This document shows, piece by piece, positions 25,395-33,360 of a stretch of DNA of 64,000 bases. Below the pieces are notes generated by a model that was not told the origin of the DNA, searched no databases, and saw nothing but the letters and a program-made list of their open reading frames with translations. The position numbers were made by a program, and so were the translations under genes. Numbering within the stretch: the first letter of the stretch is position 1; every line of letters begins with the position of its first letter. The DNA is taken from contig JABGUJ010000001.1 of assembly GCA_018646625.1 (NCBI GenBank), positions 535,265 through 599,264 of the forward strand, given 5' to 3'. The stretch is from Candidatus Woesearchaeota archaeon. Its GTDB lineage: Archaea > Nanobdellota > Nanobdellia > Woesearchaeales > JABGUJ01.

Positions 25395-26001
25395 AGACGA
25401 AGATTGTGCAGACTGCTGGTCACCTTCCGAAAGAAAGATAAAAGCTTTTTTCGAATTTACGAAGAAAGTATTATTTTATCCCGTGGTTGTTCTGCTAGTT
25501 AAATTAGGCGTCACTGCAAATATGGTTAGTTATTTCTCGGCTTTTGTTGGTTTAGTTGCCACAGTTTATTTATGGTACGACTTAAGAATTGCAGCCATAC
25601 TATTATTGGTTTCTCTTGCAATAGATGGCATTGATGGTTCTGTAGCCAGGGCATCAAAAAAGAAAAGTCTTAGAGGGTCGATAACTGATTGTTTCTGTGA
25701 CCAATTTGCGATCTCTGCTACAACTATAGGATTCATAGCTTTAGGACTTGTCGATCCAGTTATAGGTGCACTATATCTTGTGGTTTATCCTACCGTTATT
25801 GCTTTTTCAATCATCAGGAATATAATTAAAAAACCCGCTTCTTATGTACTAAGACCGAGAATAATAGTATTTGCGGTGTTTTGGTTATACGTAATTACTT
25901 CCTTAAACATATTCAATTATGTGATATTGCCGTTGTCGCTTATTCTACTTTACCAAGTAATAAGAGATTTTTATGTTTTAAGGGCACATCTAAAAAACTA
26001 A
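25378..26001 (+). CDS. CDP-alcohol phosphatidyltransferase
   Basis: 207 residues from ATG 25378 (an earlier in-frame ATG at 25360 lies deeper in the upstream gene). Signature D-x2-DG-x2-AR-x8-G-x3-D-x3-D is complete: Asp83, Asp86-Gly87, Ala90-Arg91, Gly100, Asp104, Asp108. The enzyme transfers a phosphoryl-lipid or phosphoryl-headgroup from a CDP-alcohol in membrane phospholipid synthesis; which alcohol is used cannot be read. A CADCW motif near the N-terminus is unusual. Several membrane helices follow. Confidence 0.9.
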   Translation: MTKKTKDEDCADCWSPSERKIKAFFEFTKKVLFYPVVVLLVKLGVTANMVSYFSAFVGLVATVYLWYDLRIAAILLLVSLAIDGIDGSVARASKKKSLRGSITDCFCDQFAISATTIGFIALGLVDPVIGALYLVVYPTVIAFSIIRNIIKKPASYVLRPRIIVFAVFWLYVITSLNIFNYVILPLSLILLYQVIRDFYVLRAHLKN

Positions 26002-26018
26002 AAAAAAGAAGAATAAAA

Positions 26019-26762
26019 TTAATCGTTTTCTACTCGAGGAGCAAGTATAAAACTCAACAACACTTTATCCATAGCCTTATACTCTAGCTTTAACGGATAG
26101 TCTTTGTTAAATTGTATAGACACATTGCTACTTAGCTTACTTCCAGTAACCATTTTCTTAAGATATTCAATTGAATACTTGGCCTTAAGTTCCTCAGAAG
26201 AGTCGCTGTTAACTTTTGTATCTTCATTATCTTCAATCTCAACTTTGGCTTTAGACAAGTCACCTTCTGCAGCAATCGTAAGTTTACCTTTCATTGCTTT
26301 GAATGCAACACTCTCTCCGACAACATCTACATCATCAACTGCTTCACTAAGCGTGCTTGAAGTAGTAGAAACTGTAACTGGAAATTGTAGATCTGGGATT
26401 CTTTGATCTTTATCTTCTAGTTCAATAATTGGAATGTAGAATGTTCTAGTGGATGTTGACTTAAGTTGTATCTTTAACTTAGATTCTTCAACTTCCAATG
26501 AAATAGTATCATTCGGTTTAGCTCTCTTAAGAATCATTTTAAGATTACTCAAATTAATACCAATTTCAGTATCGCCTTCTACAGAATATTCGCTAAACGC
26601 ACTCGATAACAATTTGAATATGACCATTGCAACGTTTGCAGGGTCCATTGCTACAAGCTCAACTGCGTTAGATGTAACTTTGAATCTTGCTTCATTTACA
26701 AGTTCTGAAATAACTGAAATGCTCTCTTTTAAGTACTTAGGCTCTGCTAATGTGAGTTTCAT
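26019..26762 (-). CDS. pcn: PCNA sliding clamp
   Basis: 247 residues, the trimeric DNA clamp. Family features: LAEPKYLKESISVISELVNEARFKV at the start, VELVAMDPANVAMVIFKL at about 36-53, and the C-terminal KLEYKAMDKVLLSFILAPR. The interdomain connector and two repeated clamp folds have normal length. Likely partners here are PolB (PIP motif QQKSLFQF) and the microprotein at 28216 (QKSLFDF). Single gene, convergent with 25378. Confidence 0.95.
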   Translation of the reverse strand: MKLTLAEPKYLKESISVISELVNEARFKVTSNAVELVAMDPANVAMVIFKLLSSAFSEYSVEGDTEIGINLSNLKMILKRAKPNDTISLEVEESKLKIQLKSTSTRTFYIPIIELEDKDQRIPDLQFPVTVSTTSSTLSEAVDDVDVVGESVAFKAMKGKLTIAAEGDLSKAKVEIEDNEDTKVNSDSSEELKAKYSIEYLKKMVTGSKLSSNVSIQFNKDYPLKLEYKAMDKVLLSFILAPRVEND

Positions 26763-26885
26763 AACTATCCCCCTTTTCAGATCGATACAAATAGCATTAC
26801 TCAGCTAGTTTATAAGCTTTATGGTGATACGCACCTAGTACCTAAATTAACGGCCTACACGCGATCTAAAGAAACTGCTTAAAAA

Positions 26886-28214
26886 TCATTCAAAACTTAT
26901 TCTTTGCCCGTTTTTCATTAAATGGACACTTTCTCCCTGAACATATCCTTCCTCAACAGCTAGATTACACATTGCAACTGCTTTTTCATCAGCACAGTGC
27001 GCAGGAATTATGTGATTTGGTTTTAACATGTTAACTAAATCTCTCAAATCTTCTCTTGATGCGTGCCCTGAAACATGAATATCTTTGAATACTCTTACGT
27101 GTCTATTTTTCAAAGCGTCTTCTAATATTTTTCTGTCTGCAACATGAACAGGACTAGGAATGATTTGACTAGAAAATATAACATGATCTCCCGATCTTAG
27201 CTTAAAATCAAATTGATCTCTTGCCAATCTTGAAAGTACTGCCTTCTTTTCACCTTGGTGTCCCGTAACTACAATAAGATATTTTTCAGGATGTTTAAGG
27301 TTCTTGAAAGCCTTCCTCATCTTATGAGCGAATCTATATATTTTCACATCTTTACTAAAATCAATAACATTTGCTTCTTCACCCGCACTAACATATTTTG
27401 CAAGTGACCTTCCAAACAACAAAACCTTTCTGTCCATCTTCTTTCCAAAAGAAATTATGGATTTTAATCTTGCCAAGTGAGACGCAAATGTTGTGATAAC
27501 AATTGCCTTACCTTCACTTTCTGTTCCCATTAAAACATCTTGCAACATATCTCTAGCAACTTGCTCTGATGGCGTTTTTCTCTCGGCTTTCGCATAAATA
27601 GAATCTACAATTAAACAAACAACCCCATCTTTGCCAACTTGTTTTATTTTCTCAAAGTTTGGTTTTTTACCGAGTACAGGATAACTATCAAACTTGAAGT
27701 CATTTGCATATACGACCGTCCCGTAAGGTGTATGTATCGCCACCATCACAGTCTGCGGAGTAGAGTGAGTCATGTTGATAAAATCAATACTAATCTTATC
27801 ACTTATTTTATAAGAAGAATTTGGATGAAGTTCAACAATATCATTTTTAATCTTTTTTTTATCATCTCTTAAGATGGTACGCAGTACTGCACTTGCAAAT
27901 GGCGTACAAATTATTGGCGCATTATATTTACTTGACAAATAAGGTAACGCTCCAATGTGATCCAAATGAGCGTGGGTAGGAATAATTGCTACAACTTTTT
28001 TCCTCCAGTCCTCAATATGTCTTATATCTGGTACTGCCCCTATGTTTAGTAATCTTTTTGCACTTATGTTTTTAACATCTGCATCGTCAACTTCCACTAT
28101 ATACTTATCTAGCAACAAACCCATGTCCATCACTACAACTTCATCATCAACCTTTATGGCGGTACAATTTCTTCCAATTTCATCATATCCACCAACAGTA
28201 CATATCTCAATCAT
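26886..28214 (-). CDS. rnj: Archaeal RNase J (beta-CASP metallo-beta-lactamase)
   Basis: 442 residues from ATG 28214. A metallo-beta-lactamase domain with GGYDEIGRNCTAI, the zinc motif HAHLDH at about 81-86 and later MTHSTPQTV and YANDFKFD, followed by the beta-CASP domain (IVVTGHQGEKKAVLSRLA) and the C-terminal HVSGHASREDLRDL and IIPAHCADEKA zinc/catalytic elements. It is a 5'-3' exoribonuclease in archaeal RNA decay. Its ATG is one base past the stop of the PIP-box microprotein gene, so both share a transcript that probably begins near the tRNA-Leu gene. Confidence 0.92.
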   Translation of the reverse strand: MIEICTVGGYDEIGRNCTAIKVDDEVVVMDMGLLLDKYIVEVDDADVKNISAKRLLNIGAVPDIRHIEDWRKKVVAIIPTHAHLDHIGALPYLSSKYNAPIICTPFASAVLRTILRDDKKKIKNDIVELHPNSSYKISDKISIDFINMTHSTPQTVMVAIHTPYGTVVYANDFKFDSYPVLGKKPNFEKIKQVGKDGVVCLIVDSIYAKAERKTPSEQVARDMLQDVLMGTESEGKAIVITTFASHLARLKSIISFGKKMDRKVLLFGRSLAKYVSAGEEANVIDFSKDVKIYRFAHKMRKAFKNLKHPEKYLIVVTGHQGEKKAVLSRLARDQFDFKLRSGDHVIFSSQIIPSPVHVADRKILEDALKNRHVRVFKDIHVSGHASREDLRDLVNMLKPNHIIPAHCADEKAVAMCNLAVEEGYVQGESVHLMKNGQRISFE

Positions 28215-28215
28215 T

Positions 28216-28365
28216 TTAGAAATCAAACAAAGACTTTTGTCTATCCTCTACCAATTTCTTTGCTTCTTGATACGTTAATCTTTGTTCATTCATCATTTTT
28301 CTTATCTGGTCATCCTGTTCTCTCTCTGAATCTCTTTGCTTTTGCCACTGATCTACATCTTCCAT
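28216..28365 (-). CDS. Microprotein with C-terminal PCNA-binding (PIP) motif
   Basis: 49 residues, ATG at 28365, stop at 28216-28218, followed one base later by the aRNase J start. The chain is a charged helix (Gln, Glu, Asp, Arg, Lys rich) ending DRQKSLFDF. That ending matches the PolB C-terminus QQKSLFQF and the PIP consensus Q-x-x-hydrophobic-x-x-aromatic. The frame stays open upstream almost to the tRNA 3' end, so a longer form with a non-ATG start is possible. No homologue is known to me. Confidence 0.55.
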   Translation of the reverse strand: MEDVDQWQKQRDSEREQDDQIRKMMNEQRLTYQEAKKLVEDRQKSLFDF

Positions 28366-28458
28366 GAAACCCTGACATTTAGCTTCAATTAAATAGTTTT
28401 CTAAAGAAAAAATGAGGGGGCAGGGATTCGAACCCTAGTAGGCACTAAGCCAACAGAT

Positions 28459-28510
28459 GACCCACGGAATGCATCATTGATCCCCATAAGAGACCTCATC
28501 ACTCGAATGA
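28459..28510 (-). other. tRNA intron 2 (canonical position 37/38), 52 bases
   Basis: A bulge-helix-bulge site is visible: central helix CUCA/UGGG, three-base bulges AGU and UCA, cut after the second base of each (AG^U, UC^A), with the anticodon stem as the outer helix. This gives the loop CUCAAGA exactly. Confidence 0.75.
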
Positions 28511-28517
28511 CTTGAGT

Positions 28518-28550
28518 TTGGACTCATTTAGTACCTAGGCACCAAACGAA
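28518..28550 (-). other. tRNA intron 1 (within anticodon stem, 30/31), 33 bases
   Basis: Central helix GGAC/GUCC, bulges AGU and AAA cut after the second base (AG^U, AA^A), and an inner helix UCGUUU/AAAUGA of six pairs including one G-U. Removal joins ACAG to ACUCAAG and completes the anticodon stem ACAGA/UCUGU. Confidence 0.72.
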
Positions 28551-28636
28551 CTGTCCCGTTTGGCCACTCCGGCACCCCCTCGTACAAACTACCTTCCAGA
28601 ATCTACATGTATTTTAAAAAGCTTTCTATGCACTAT

Positions 28637-29005
28637 TTACTTCCTACTTAAAGAATTCAGCTTCTCTTCAATCGCATCAAGCTCTTGCTCCAGTCTTGTC
28701 AAGTCCCCTTTGGGCTTGGCTTTCGCATGATGTGATTTCTTTGCACCTTTTTTCACAGGTTTACTAACTGCAACAATTGGTTCCTTTACTTTCGGCAGAT
28801 GTTTCTTTAGATTAGAATTAAGAGTTCTAATTTCGCTCATTATTTTTTTCAACTCTAAATTTTTCTCTACAATTGCAACCCTTGTTCTTTTTAACCCTTC
28901 AAGAGCTTGCAAAGATGTAACAGTATCTCTAAGATTTTCCAACACGCCTCTTCTAATTTCGTGTTGATTCTCTATCTGTATGAAATAAGTATCTTCTCCG
29001 CTCAT
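28637..29005 (-). CDS. Coiled-coil protein, member of a three-gene family
   Basis: 122 residues. Residues about 5-70 form a helical domain beginning DTYFIQIENQHEIRRGVLENL; a Lys/Ala/Pro linker follows (about 75-100), then a short coil (LEQELDAIEEKLNSL). The first domain resembles those of the two upstream genes (IFVKIDEYKDVLDV and LFVKASEHEECIRDI). No known function. The ATG is two bases after the upstream stop region, so the trio is an operon. Confidence 0.68.
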   Translation of the reverse strand: MSGEDTYFIQIENQHEIRRGVLENLRDTVTSLQALEGLKRTRVAIVEKNLELKKIMSEIRTLNSNLKKHLPKVKEPIVAVSKPVKKGAKKSHHAKAKPKGDLTRLEQELDAIEEKLNSLSRK

Positions 29006-29007
29006 TT

Positions 29008-29229
29008 TTATGGTTTAAACAAGGTTGCATCAATTGAATTAACTCTAGTTTCTATTTCTGCAACTTTTTCTTTCCAGCTTTCCACTTCTGTTGATTCTTG
29101 TGCTCTCAAATCATCAAGCTCTCCCAAAACAACTTTAGCGTCGCCTATCTTCTTTTTGATGAGACTAATAACATCTAACACGTCCTTATACTCATCGATC
29201 TTAACAAAAATTGGTTGATTGTCCTCCAT
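29008..29229 (-). CDS. Small coiled-coil protein, member of a three-gene family
   Basis: 73 residues from ATG 29229, placed after the GGGTGA ribosome site formed by the end of the upstream gene; a start nine bases earlier overlaps that site. It consists only of the shared domain: QPIFVKIDEYKDVLDVISLIKKK and a long helix ending IDATLFKP. It is translationally close to both neighbours. Probably forms a coiled-coil complex with them. Confidence 0.68.
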   Translation of the reverse strand: MEDNQPIFVKIDEYKDVLDVISLIKKKIGDAKVVLGELDDLRAQESTEVESWKEKVAEIETRVNSIDATLFKP

Positions 29230-29234
29230 GCGTT

Positions 29235-30212
29235 TCACCCTTCGAATACTGTTTTATCTATAAACACTAGTTTTCTTTCAATATCTTCCATTGTCTTTTT
29301 GAATTTCTCAAAAGTGGAATCCTTTAAGTTTTTAATTTCTGATAGCCTTAGAGATTTTTCTTCTCCTTGGTCTGCAAGAATATTAATCTCCTCGATGTCT
29401 CTTATACATTCTTCATGCTCACTTGCTTTAACAAACAAACATTCAGGAGTTCTTATCGCTCTACTAATCGGTTCTTCTTCAATTATTTCTGCTTTTAATT
29501 TTGCAGGTTCTTCCTTATATGCTTCACTCATTCCCCCAATGTATGGTTCGGCAGGAACATCTTCAACATCTAATGGAGGTAATTTATCTGGAACAAATTC
29601 TACATTTTCACTAGCAGATTGAGGAGTATTATCTTCTTCTCCTTCGAAAACAGGAACAGGAGGAGCATCTAAATCATCTTCATGACTAACAGGTTGAACC
29701 GGTGCTTGTTCCATCACGGGTTCTTGCATTTCCTCAACTGGCGGTGGTGCTACAGGTTCTTCTTCCGCCACAGGCATAGGAGGTAACTCTGGCTCGTCAG
29801 TCACAGGTTCATAACTAGGTAATGGTTGTGCTACACCATCCTCCTCAAACTCTGGAGGTGGAGGTAAATCTTGAATTTCAGAAACATCAGGACTTGCTGA
29901 AGAAAACCCGCCCATCTCTGGCATTTCTTCATCATGTGCGCCAGGTGCTAGAGGCATTTCAGGTAACTCGGGGAATTGAGGTCCACCATAATCTCCTGCT
30001 GCTGGCTGAGGAGCCTCAGGCATAGGAGGTAAATCGTTTTGTAATTCATCTGGTAAAGGTGGAATGTCAGGTTGTTCCAAGTTAGAAGGAAGGGGCGGGA
30101 TCAATGGTTCATCAACAGCATTAGGAGGAACTGCAGATTGGGTTGCGAGGTTTCCCGCAGGTGGGATACCTACTTTGCCTGTTTTTGGCTTTAGAAGGTC
30201 CTTTATACCCAT
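29235..30212 (-). CDS. Pro-rich protein with C-terminal coiled-coil domain
   Basis: 325 residues. About 240 residues are disordered, with many PPLP, PPMP and LPPPPE elements and acidic spacers, after a short basic start (MGIKDLLKPKTGK). The last 75 residues are the helical family domain: TPECLFVKASEHEECIRDIEEI to FIDKTVFEG. The Pro motifs could bind a partner domain. First gene of the three-gene unit, with GGGGTGG before the ATG and a TATA-like box near 30238-30246. Confidence 0.72.
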   Translation of the reverse strand: MGIKDLLKPKTGKVGIPPAGNLATQSAVPPNAVDEPLIPPLPSNLEQPDIPPLPDELQNDLPPMPEAPQPAAGDYGGPQFPELPEMPLAPGAHDEEMPEMGGFSSASPDVSEIQDLPPPPEFEEDGVAQPLPSYEPVTDEPELPPMPVAEEEPVAPPPVEEMQEPVMEQAPVQPVSHEDDLDAPPVPVFEGEEDNTPQSASENVEFVPDKLPPLDVEDVPAEPYIGGMSEAYKEEPAKLKAEIIEEEPISRAIRTPECLFVKASEHEECIRDIEEINILADQGEEKSLRLSEIKNLKDSTFEKFKKTMEDIERKLVFIDKTVFEG

Positions 30213-30314
30213 TAACTTACCACCCCTTTTTTTTAGTATTTAAACAGACGTCATTATTTAAACCTTGTTGAGTATTCGCGAGTGAGAATTAGTGGATTTT
30301 GCTAGTACGGGAGC

Positions 30315-30600
30315 TCATTCGGTGAAACTAAAGAAGCATAGCACACCTGTATCCCTCTTTAGTTGGATACTCTCCTTCTGTACATCCAAAACATGCTCTT
30401 TCAGTAACGCCAATTCCACTTCGTAATCCTTCGGGAGTTTGATAAATAATGTGCACTTTACCTTTTTTACTTTGTTTATATTTTTCAGGGTGACTATCTT
30501 TGCAATTTCATCATCATCAAAAAACGTGTTTCTAATTTCTTTGTATTCTAAACTAACCTCGCTTTTATCTTATGAAATTAAATACTGTGTGGATTTCTAT
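30315..30600 (-). pseudogene. Decayed or frameshifted small ORF
   Basis: On the minus strand the translation looks protein-like in pieces of different frames: EIHTVFNFIR (from 30598), then KSEVSLEYKEIRN...DDDEIAKIVTLKN (from 30569), then after an A6 run GKVHIIYQTPEGLRSGIGV-TERACFGCTEGEYPT (stop at 30328). No start codon opens any long frame. The ending CFGCTEGEYPT resembles the C-terminus of PurF-type amidotransferases (CLACLTGEYPT), but the rest does not. It fills most of the otherwise gene-free 30213-30650. A gene ruined by two frameshifts, or a sequencing error, would explain it. Confidence 0.35.
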
Positions 30601-30618
30601 TCTGCAAACTTATGTATA

Positions 30619-30630
30619 GGTTTATAAACC
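30619..30630. promoter_or_regulatory. Symmetric TATA element upstream of radical SAM gene
   Basis: GGTTTATAAACC is a perfect 12-bp palindrome centred 26-27 bases before the ATG at 30651, so it is most simply a TATA box for a leaderless transcript. Its symmetry would also allow a divergent promoter toward the decayed ORF. Confidence 0.5.
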
Positions 30631-30650
30631 TCCATTACTGAACGAATTAC

Positions 30651-31517
30651 ATGAAAGAGGCAATGTTTTGGGAAATAATGCATGGCGAACTAAAGTGCTT
30701 GCTTTGCCCCAAAAACTGTGCAATACCTTTAGATCAAACAGGGTTTTGTAAAGCCAGGAAAAACATAGACGGAAAACTCTATTCTTTAGTCTTCTCACAT
30801 CCTACTTCGCTCGCGGTAGATCCAATTGAGAAAAAGCCTCTGGCGCATTTTATGCCTGGAACAAAAACGTTTTCATTCTCAACGGTGGGTTGCAATTTAG
30901 GTTGCATGTTCTGCCAGAATTGGGAAATTGCGAGAGCCTCACCGGATGATAGACCTAAACGAACAATTTCTCCAGAAAAAATAGTTGAATTGGCGATTGA
31001 GAATAACTGCGACAGCATCTCTTACACCTATGTTGAACCAACAATATTCTACGAATATGTGTATGAAACTGCTATGCTTGCACACGAAAAAGGATTAAAG
31101 AACGTAATGGTTACCAATGGATACATAAATCGAGATCCTGTGAGAAAACTTTACAAGTATATAGATGCAGTTAACATAGACATAAAATCATTCAGCGAAG
31201 ACTTCTATAAACAATATTGTGCCGCATCATTAGCTCCAGTTCTAAAAACAATACGGGAAATAAAAAGAATGAAAACAGTTCATATAGAATTAACTAATTT
31301 AATCATTCCTGGATTGAACGACAACGAAGAAGAAATAAAGCAAATGTGCGAATGGATTAAAGAAAAAATTGGTGAGAAAACTCCGTTACACTTCTCGCGT
31401 TTCTTTCCACATCACAAAATGAAAGATAAAGAACCGACGCCTAAAGAAACTCTATTGAAAGCCAAAGAAATTGCGGAAACTGCTGGTTTAGAACGAGTAC
31501 AGCTAGGAAACATATAG
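30651..31517 (+). CDS. amrS: Radical SAM enzyme of the AmmeMemoRadiSam type, C-terminally short
   Basis: 288 residues. N-terminal Cys pairs (CLLCPKNCAI, TGFCKARKN) and the radical SAM cluster motif CNLGCMFC (Cys81, 85, 88) followed by QNWEIA match the AmrS/COG1180 family. Substrate is unknown in the family; partners Memo and AMMECR1 are not in this window. The usual C-terminal segment with a further CP-x-C motif after LGN is absent: the gene stops at QLGNI. Leaderless promoter at 30619-30630. Confidence 0.85.
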   Translation: MKEAMFWEIMHGELKCLLCPKNCAIPLDQTGFCKARKNIDGKLYSLVFSHPTSLAVDPIEKKPLAHFMPGTKTFSFSTVGCNLGCMFCQNWEIARASPDDRPKRTISPEKIVELAIENNCDSISYTYVEPTIFYEYVYETAMLAHEKGLKNVMVTNGYINRDPVRKLYKYIDAVNIDIKSFSEDFYKQYCAASLAPVLKTIREIKRMKTVHIELTNLIIPGLNDNEEEIKQMCEWIKEKIGEKTPLHFSRFFPHHKMKDKEPTPKETLLKAKEIAETAGLERVQLGNI

Positions 31518-31664
31518 AATTTCTCGGATTTTTTCGCAAAATATTCAAATAGCTAAGCGCAGCTAAATTTCATCCAACAGTTCACTACATACTTACAATC
31601 TTAAAAAAATCTTTTCGCTCTCCAACCAGTTAACCTTTTCTAAATAAAACAAACATCTTTCCTT

Positions 31665-33329
31665 ATGGTTCGGTGCTTGTTACTCGCTATGGTTGTCCTG
31701 GCACTAATCCACTCTCTACCAGTATCTGGCAACGTTGTGATAAATGAGATTTTCTACAACGCCCCAGGCTCTGACAACAACAAAGAGTTCGTTGAACTTT
31801 ACGCTCACAACATGCCTTTGCTGGTAGATTTTACAATCATGGACGCCTCTTCTGAAGATACTCTTCTTCCAATAAGATTAACAAATTCAAGCTATGCACT
31901 CATAGTGGAAGACGGATTTATTTATGACAACATCTCCGCTTCGATATACTCCGCAGGCGCCACCATTGGAAACAACCTTGATAACTCTGGAGACATACTA
32001 ACTCTTTTTACTCCGCAAGGAAACATTGTCACGACTGAAATCTATAATTCAACTTATGCAAATGGTAACGGATTCTCATTAGAACGAATAAACGACATTT
32101 TTCTAGAAAGTTTGGTTGTTGGAGGCACACCCGGAAAACCTAACAGCGCACTCGTTCCAACCAATCACAAATGTAGTTTGCAGATTTTAACACCTAAACA
32201 AATCATTGACAAAAACGATAAATTAACCTTTTCTTTCAGAACCAACACCAACAATTTCATAATTGTATATTGGATTGAAGATCTATTTGGAACGATTCTT
32301 AAAAACAAAATAAATACAACCAACACCAACAAGAAATCGTACACTCCAAAACTTGATGAATCACAAAATGAAAAGACGCTTGTAATAAAATCAACTTTAA
32401 ACACCAACTTTTGCAACACCTCTGCGTCTGAATTAGTTGTAGTAATAGGAAAAGAACAAAATTGCTCGTCTTTATCTATTGATGAAATAAACCTTGGCGC
32501 TGACGAAAAAGCGCGCTTTGGAGAAACTCTCGCAGTAGAACTTTCATTCTGTACAACAAAGACAAATCAAAAAATAAATCTTTGGTTAGAAGATAAAGAA
32601 AACAAAATAAGCCAAGATTCATCAATAAAATTAACAGATCACTTTACACAAGGAACTATTAAGTTTCCAATCTCTATAAAACCCAATTGCAATCATAAGT
32701 TTGAACCAAAGACATATTCTCTCATTGCGAAAGGATTTAACAAAGAGACAACAAGATCTGTGATTGTTGATGAAAATCTAGACTGTCTAAAAACCAAAAT
32801 CAATCCTAAACAAACCAGAAAACAACTAAAATATTTCCACACCAACTCTATATCACAAACAAACAATTCTTTCAACATAACCACCATATTAGAAAACGAA
32901 AACAAACCACACAACTTCACTATTTCTTCATATATTTACAGAGGTTCTAAGAAATATGCTCAAACACAACCAAACACAATTATGCTAGACTCCGAAGAAC
33001 ACGAGATAATTACTCACAACTTAAACATATCAAACATACCTTCTGGCGATTACAAACTCAGAACCCGCATTCTGAAAGATAATCTCAAAACACCCTATTA
33101 CTTAACACAAAATCTGACCATTCACAAACCTAAGAAAAAACAACCTGCAAAAATAACTACGCTGGCCACAAAAGCACTTAATCTTTCAAGAAATTCAACA
33201 ACTTTCCTTTCAAAGGGTCTAAAAGTATACTCCAAAGCGCCTTACATTATTGCATTTTTCGCATTATTTTCTACAAGCATTCTGGCATTTAGGGGCCCTA
33301 GAGAAGCCATATTTCATAAAATCCGATAG
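31665..33329 (+). CDS. Secreted lamin-tail-domain protein with C-terminal membrane anchor
   Basis: 554 residues. Signal peptide to about residue 22 (PVSG), then a lamin-tail domain: NVVINEIFYNAPGSDNNKEFVELY, TIMDASSEDTLLPI, GFSLERIND and GGTPGKPNSA. The middle (about 170-500) is made of beta-rich, Asn/Thr/Lys-rich repeats with scattered Cys. A hydrophobic helix near the end (APYIIAFFALFSTSILAF) anchors the protein, leaving RGPREAIFHKIR inside. Likely a cell-surface protein. Many Asn-x-Ser/Thr sites could be glycosylated. Confidence 0.82.
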   Translation: MVRCLLLAMVVLALIHSLPVSGNVVINEIFYNAPGSDNNKEFVELYAHNMPLLVDFTIMDASSEDTLLPIRLTNSSYALIVEDGFIYDNISASIYSAGATIGNNLDNSGDILTLFTPQGNIVTTEIYNSTYANGNGFSLERINDIFLESLVVGGTPGKPNSALVPTNHKCSLQILTPKQIIDKNDKLTFSFRTNTNNFIIVYWIEDLFGTILKNKINTTNTNKKSYTPKLDESQNEKTLVIKSTLNTNFCNTSASELVVVIGKEQNCSSLSIDEINLGADEKARFGETLAVELSFCTTKTNQKINLWLEDKENKISQDSSIKLTDHFTQGTIKFPISIKPNCNHKFEPKTYSLIAKGFNKETTRSVIVDENLDCLKTKINPKQTRKQLKYFHTNSISQTNNSFNITTILENENKPHNFTISSYIYRGSKKYAQTQPNTIMLDSEEHEIITHNLNISNIPSGDYKLRTRILKDNLKTPYYLTQNLTIHKPKKKQPAKITTLATKALNLSRNSTTFLSKGLKVYSKAPYIIAFFALFSTSILAFRGPREAIFHKIR

Positions 33330-33360
33330 ATTTAAAAATAACTATTTTATCAATTGAAAC

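Larger units (their letters stand above)
28413..28581 (-). tRNA. tRNA-Leu(CAA) with two introns
   Basis: Exons are 28551-28581, 28511-28517 and 28413-28458, giving an 84-base tRNA, the same length as the other tRNA-Leu here. Acceptor GAGGGGG/CCCCCUC, D-stem CCG/CGG, anticodon stem ACAGA/UCUGU, loop CUCAAGA with anticodon CAA, long variable arm, T-loop UUCGAAU, and discriminator A fit leucine. Without removing both introns no anticodon loop forms. A T-run follows the 3' end. Confidence 0.88.

Noticed and set aside
28459..28510. Box C/D sRNA inside tRNA intron 2 (GUGAUGA and AUGAUGC motifs)
   Set aside because: C-like and C'-like boxes are present, but no CUGA D or D' box is found at the right distance, so the motif match may be chance.
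28413..28581. Reading the tRNA with one intron at 37/38
   Set aside because: That gives the loop UUCGU with a Thr-like CGU anticodon in a tRNA with a long variable arm and discriminator A; the two-intron solution satisfies every stem.
30328..30470. Intact PurF-like gene on the minus strand
   Set aside because: Only the last dozen residues resemble PurF, and the frame has no start and is interrupted; called a decayed ORF instead.
30619..30630. GGTTTATAAACC as a regulator operator
   Set aside because: Its position 26 bases before a leaderless ATG is exactly that of a TATA box; symmetry alone is not evidence for another factor.
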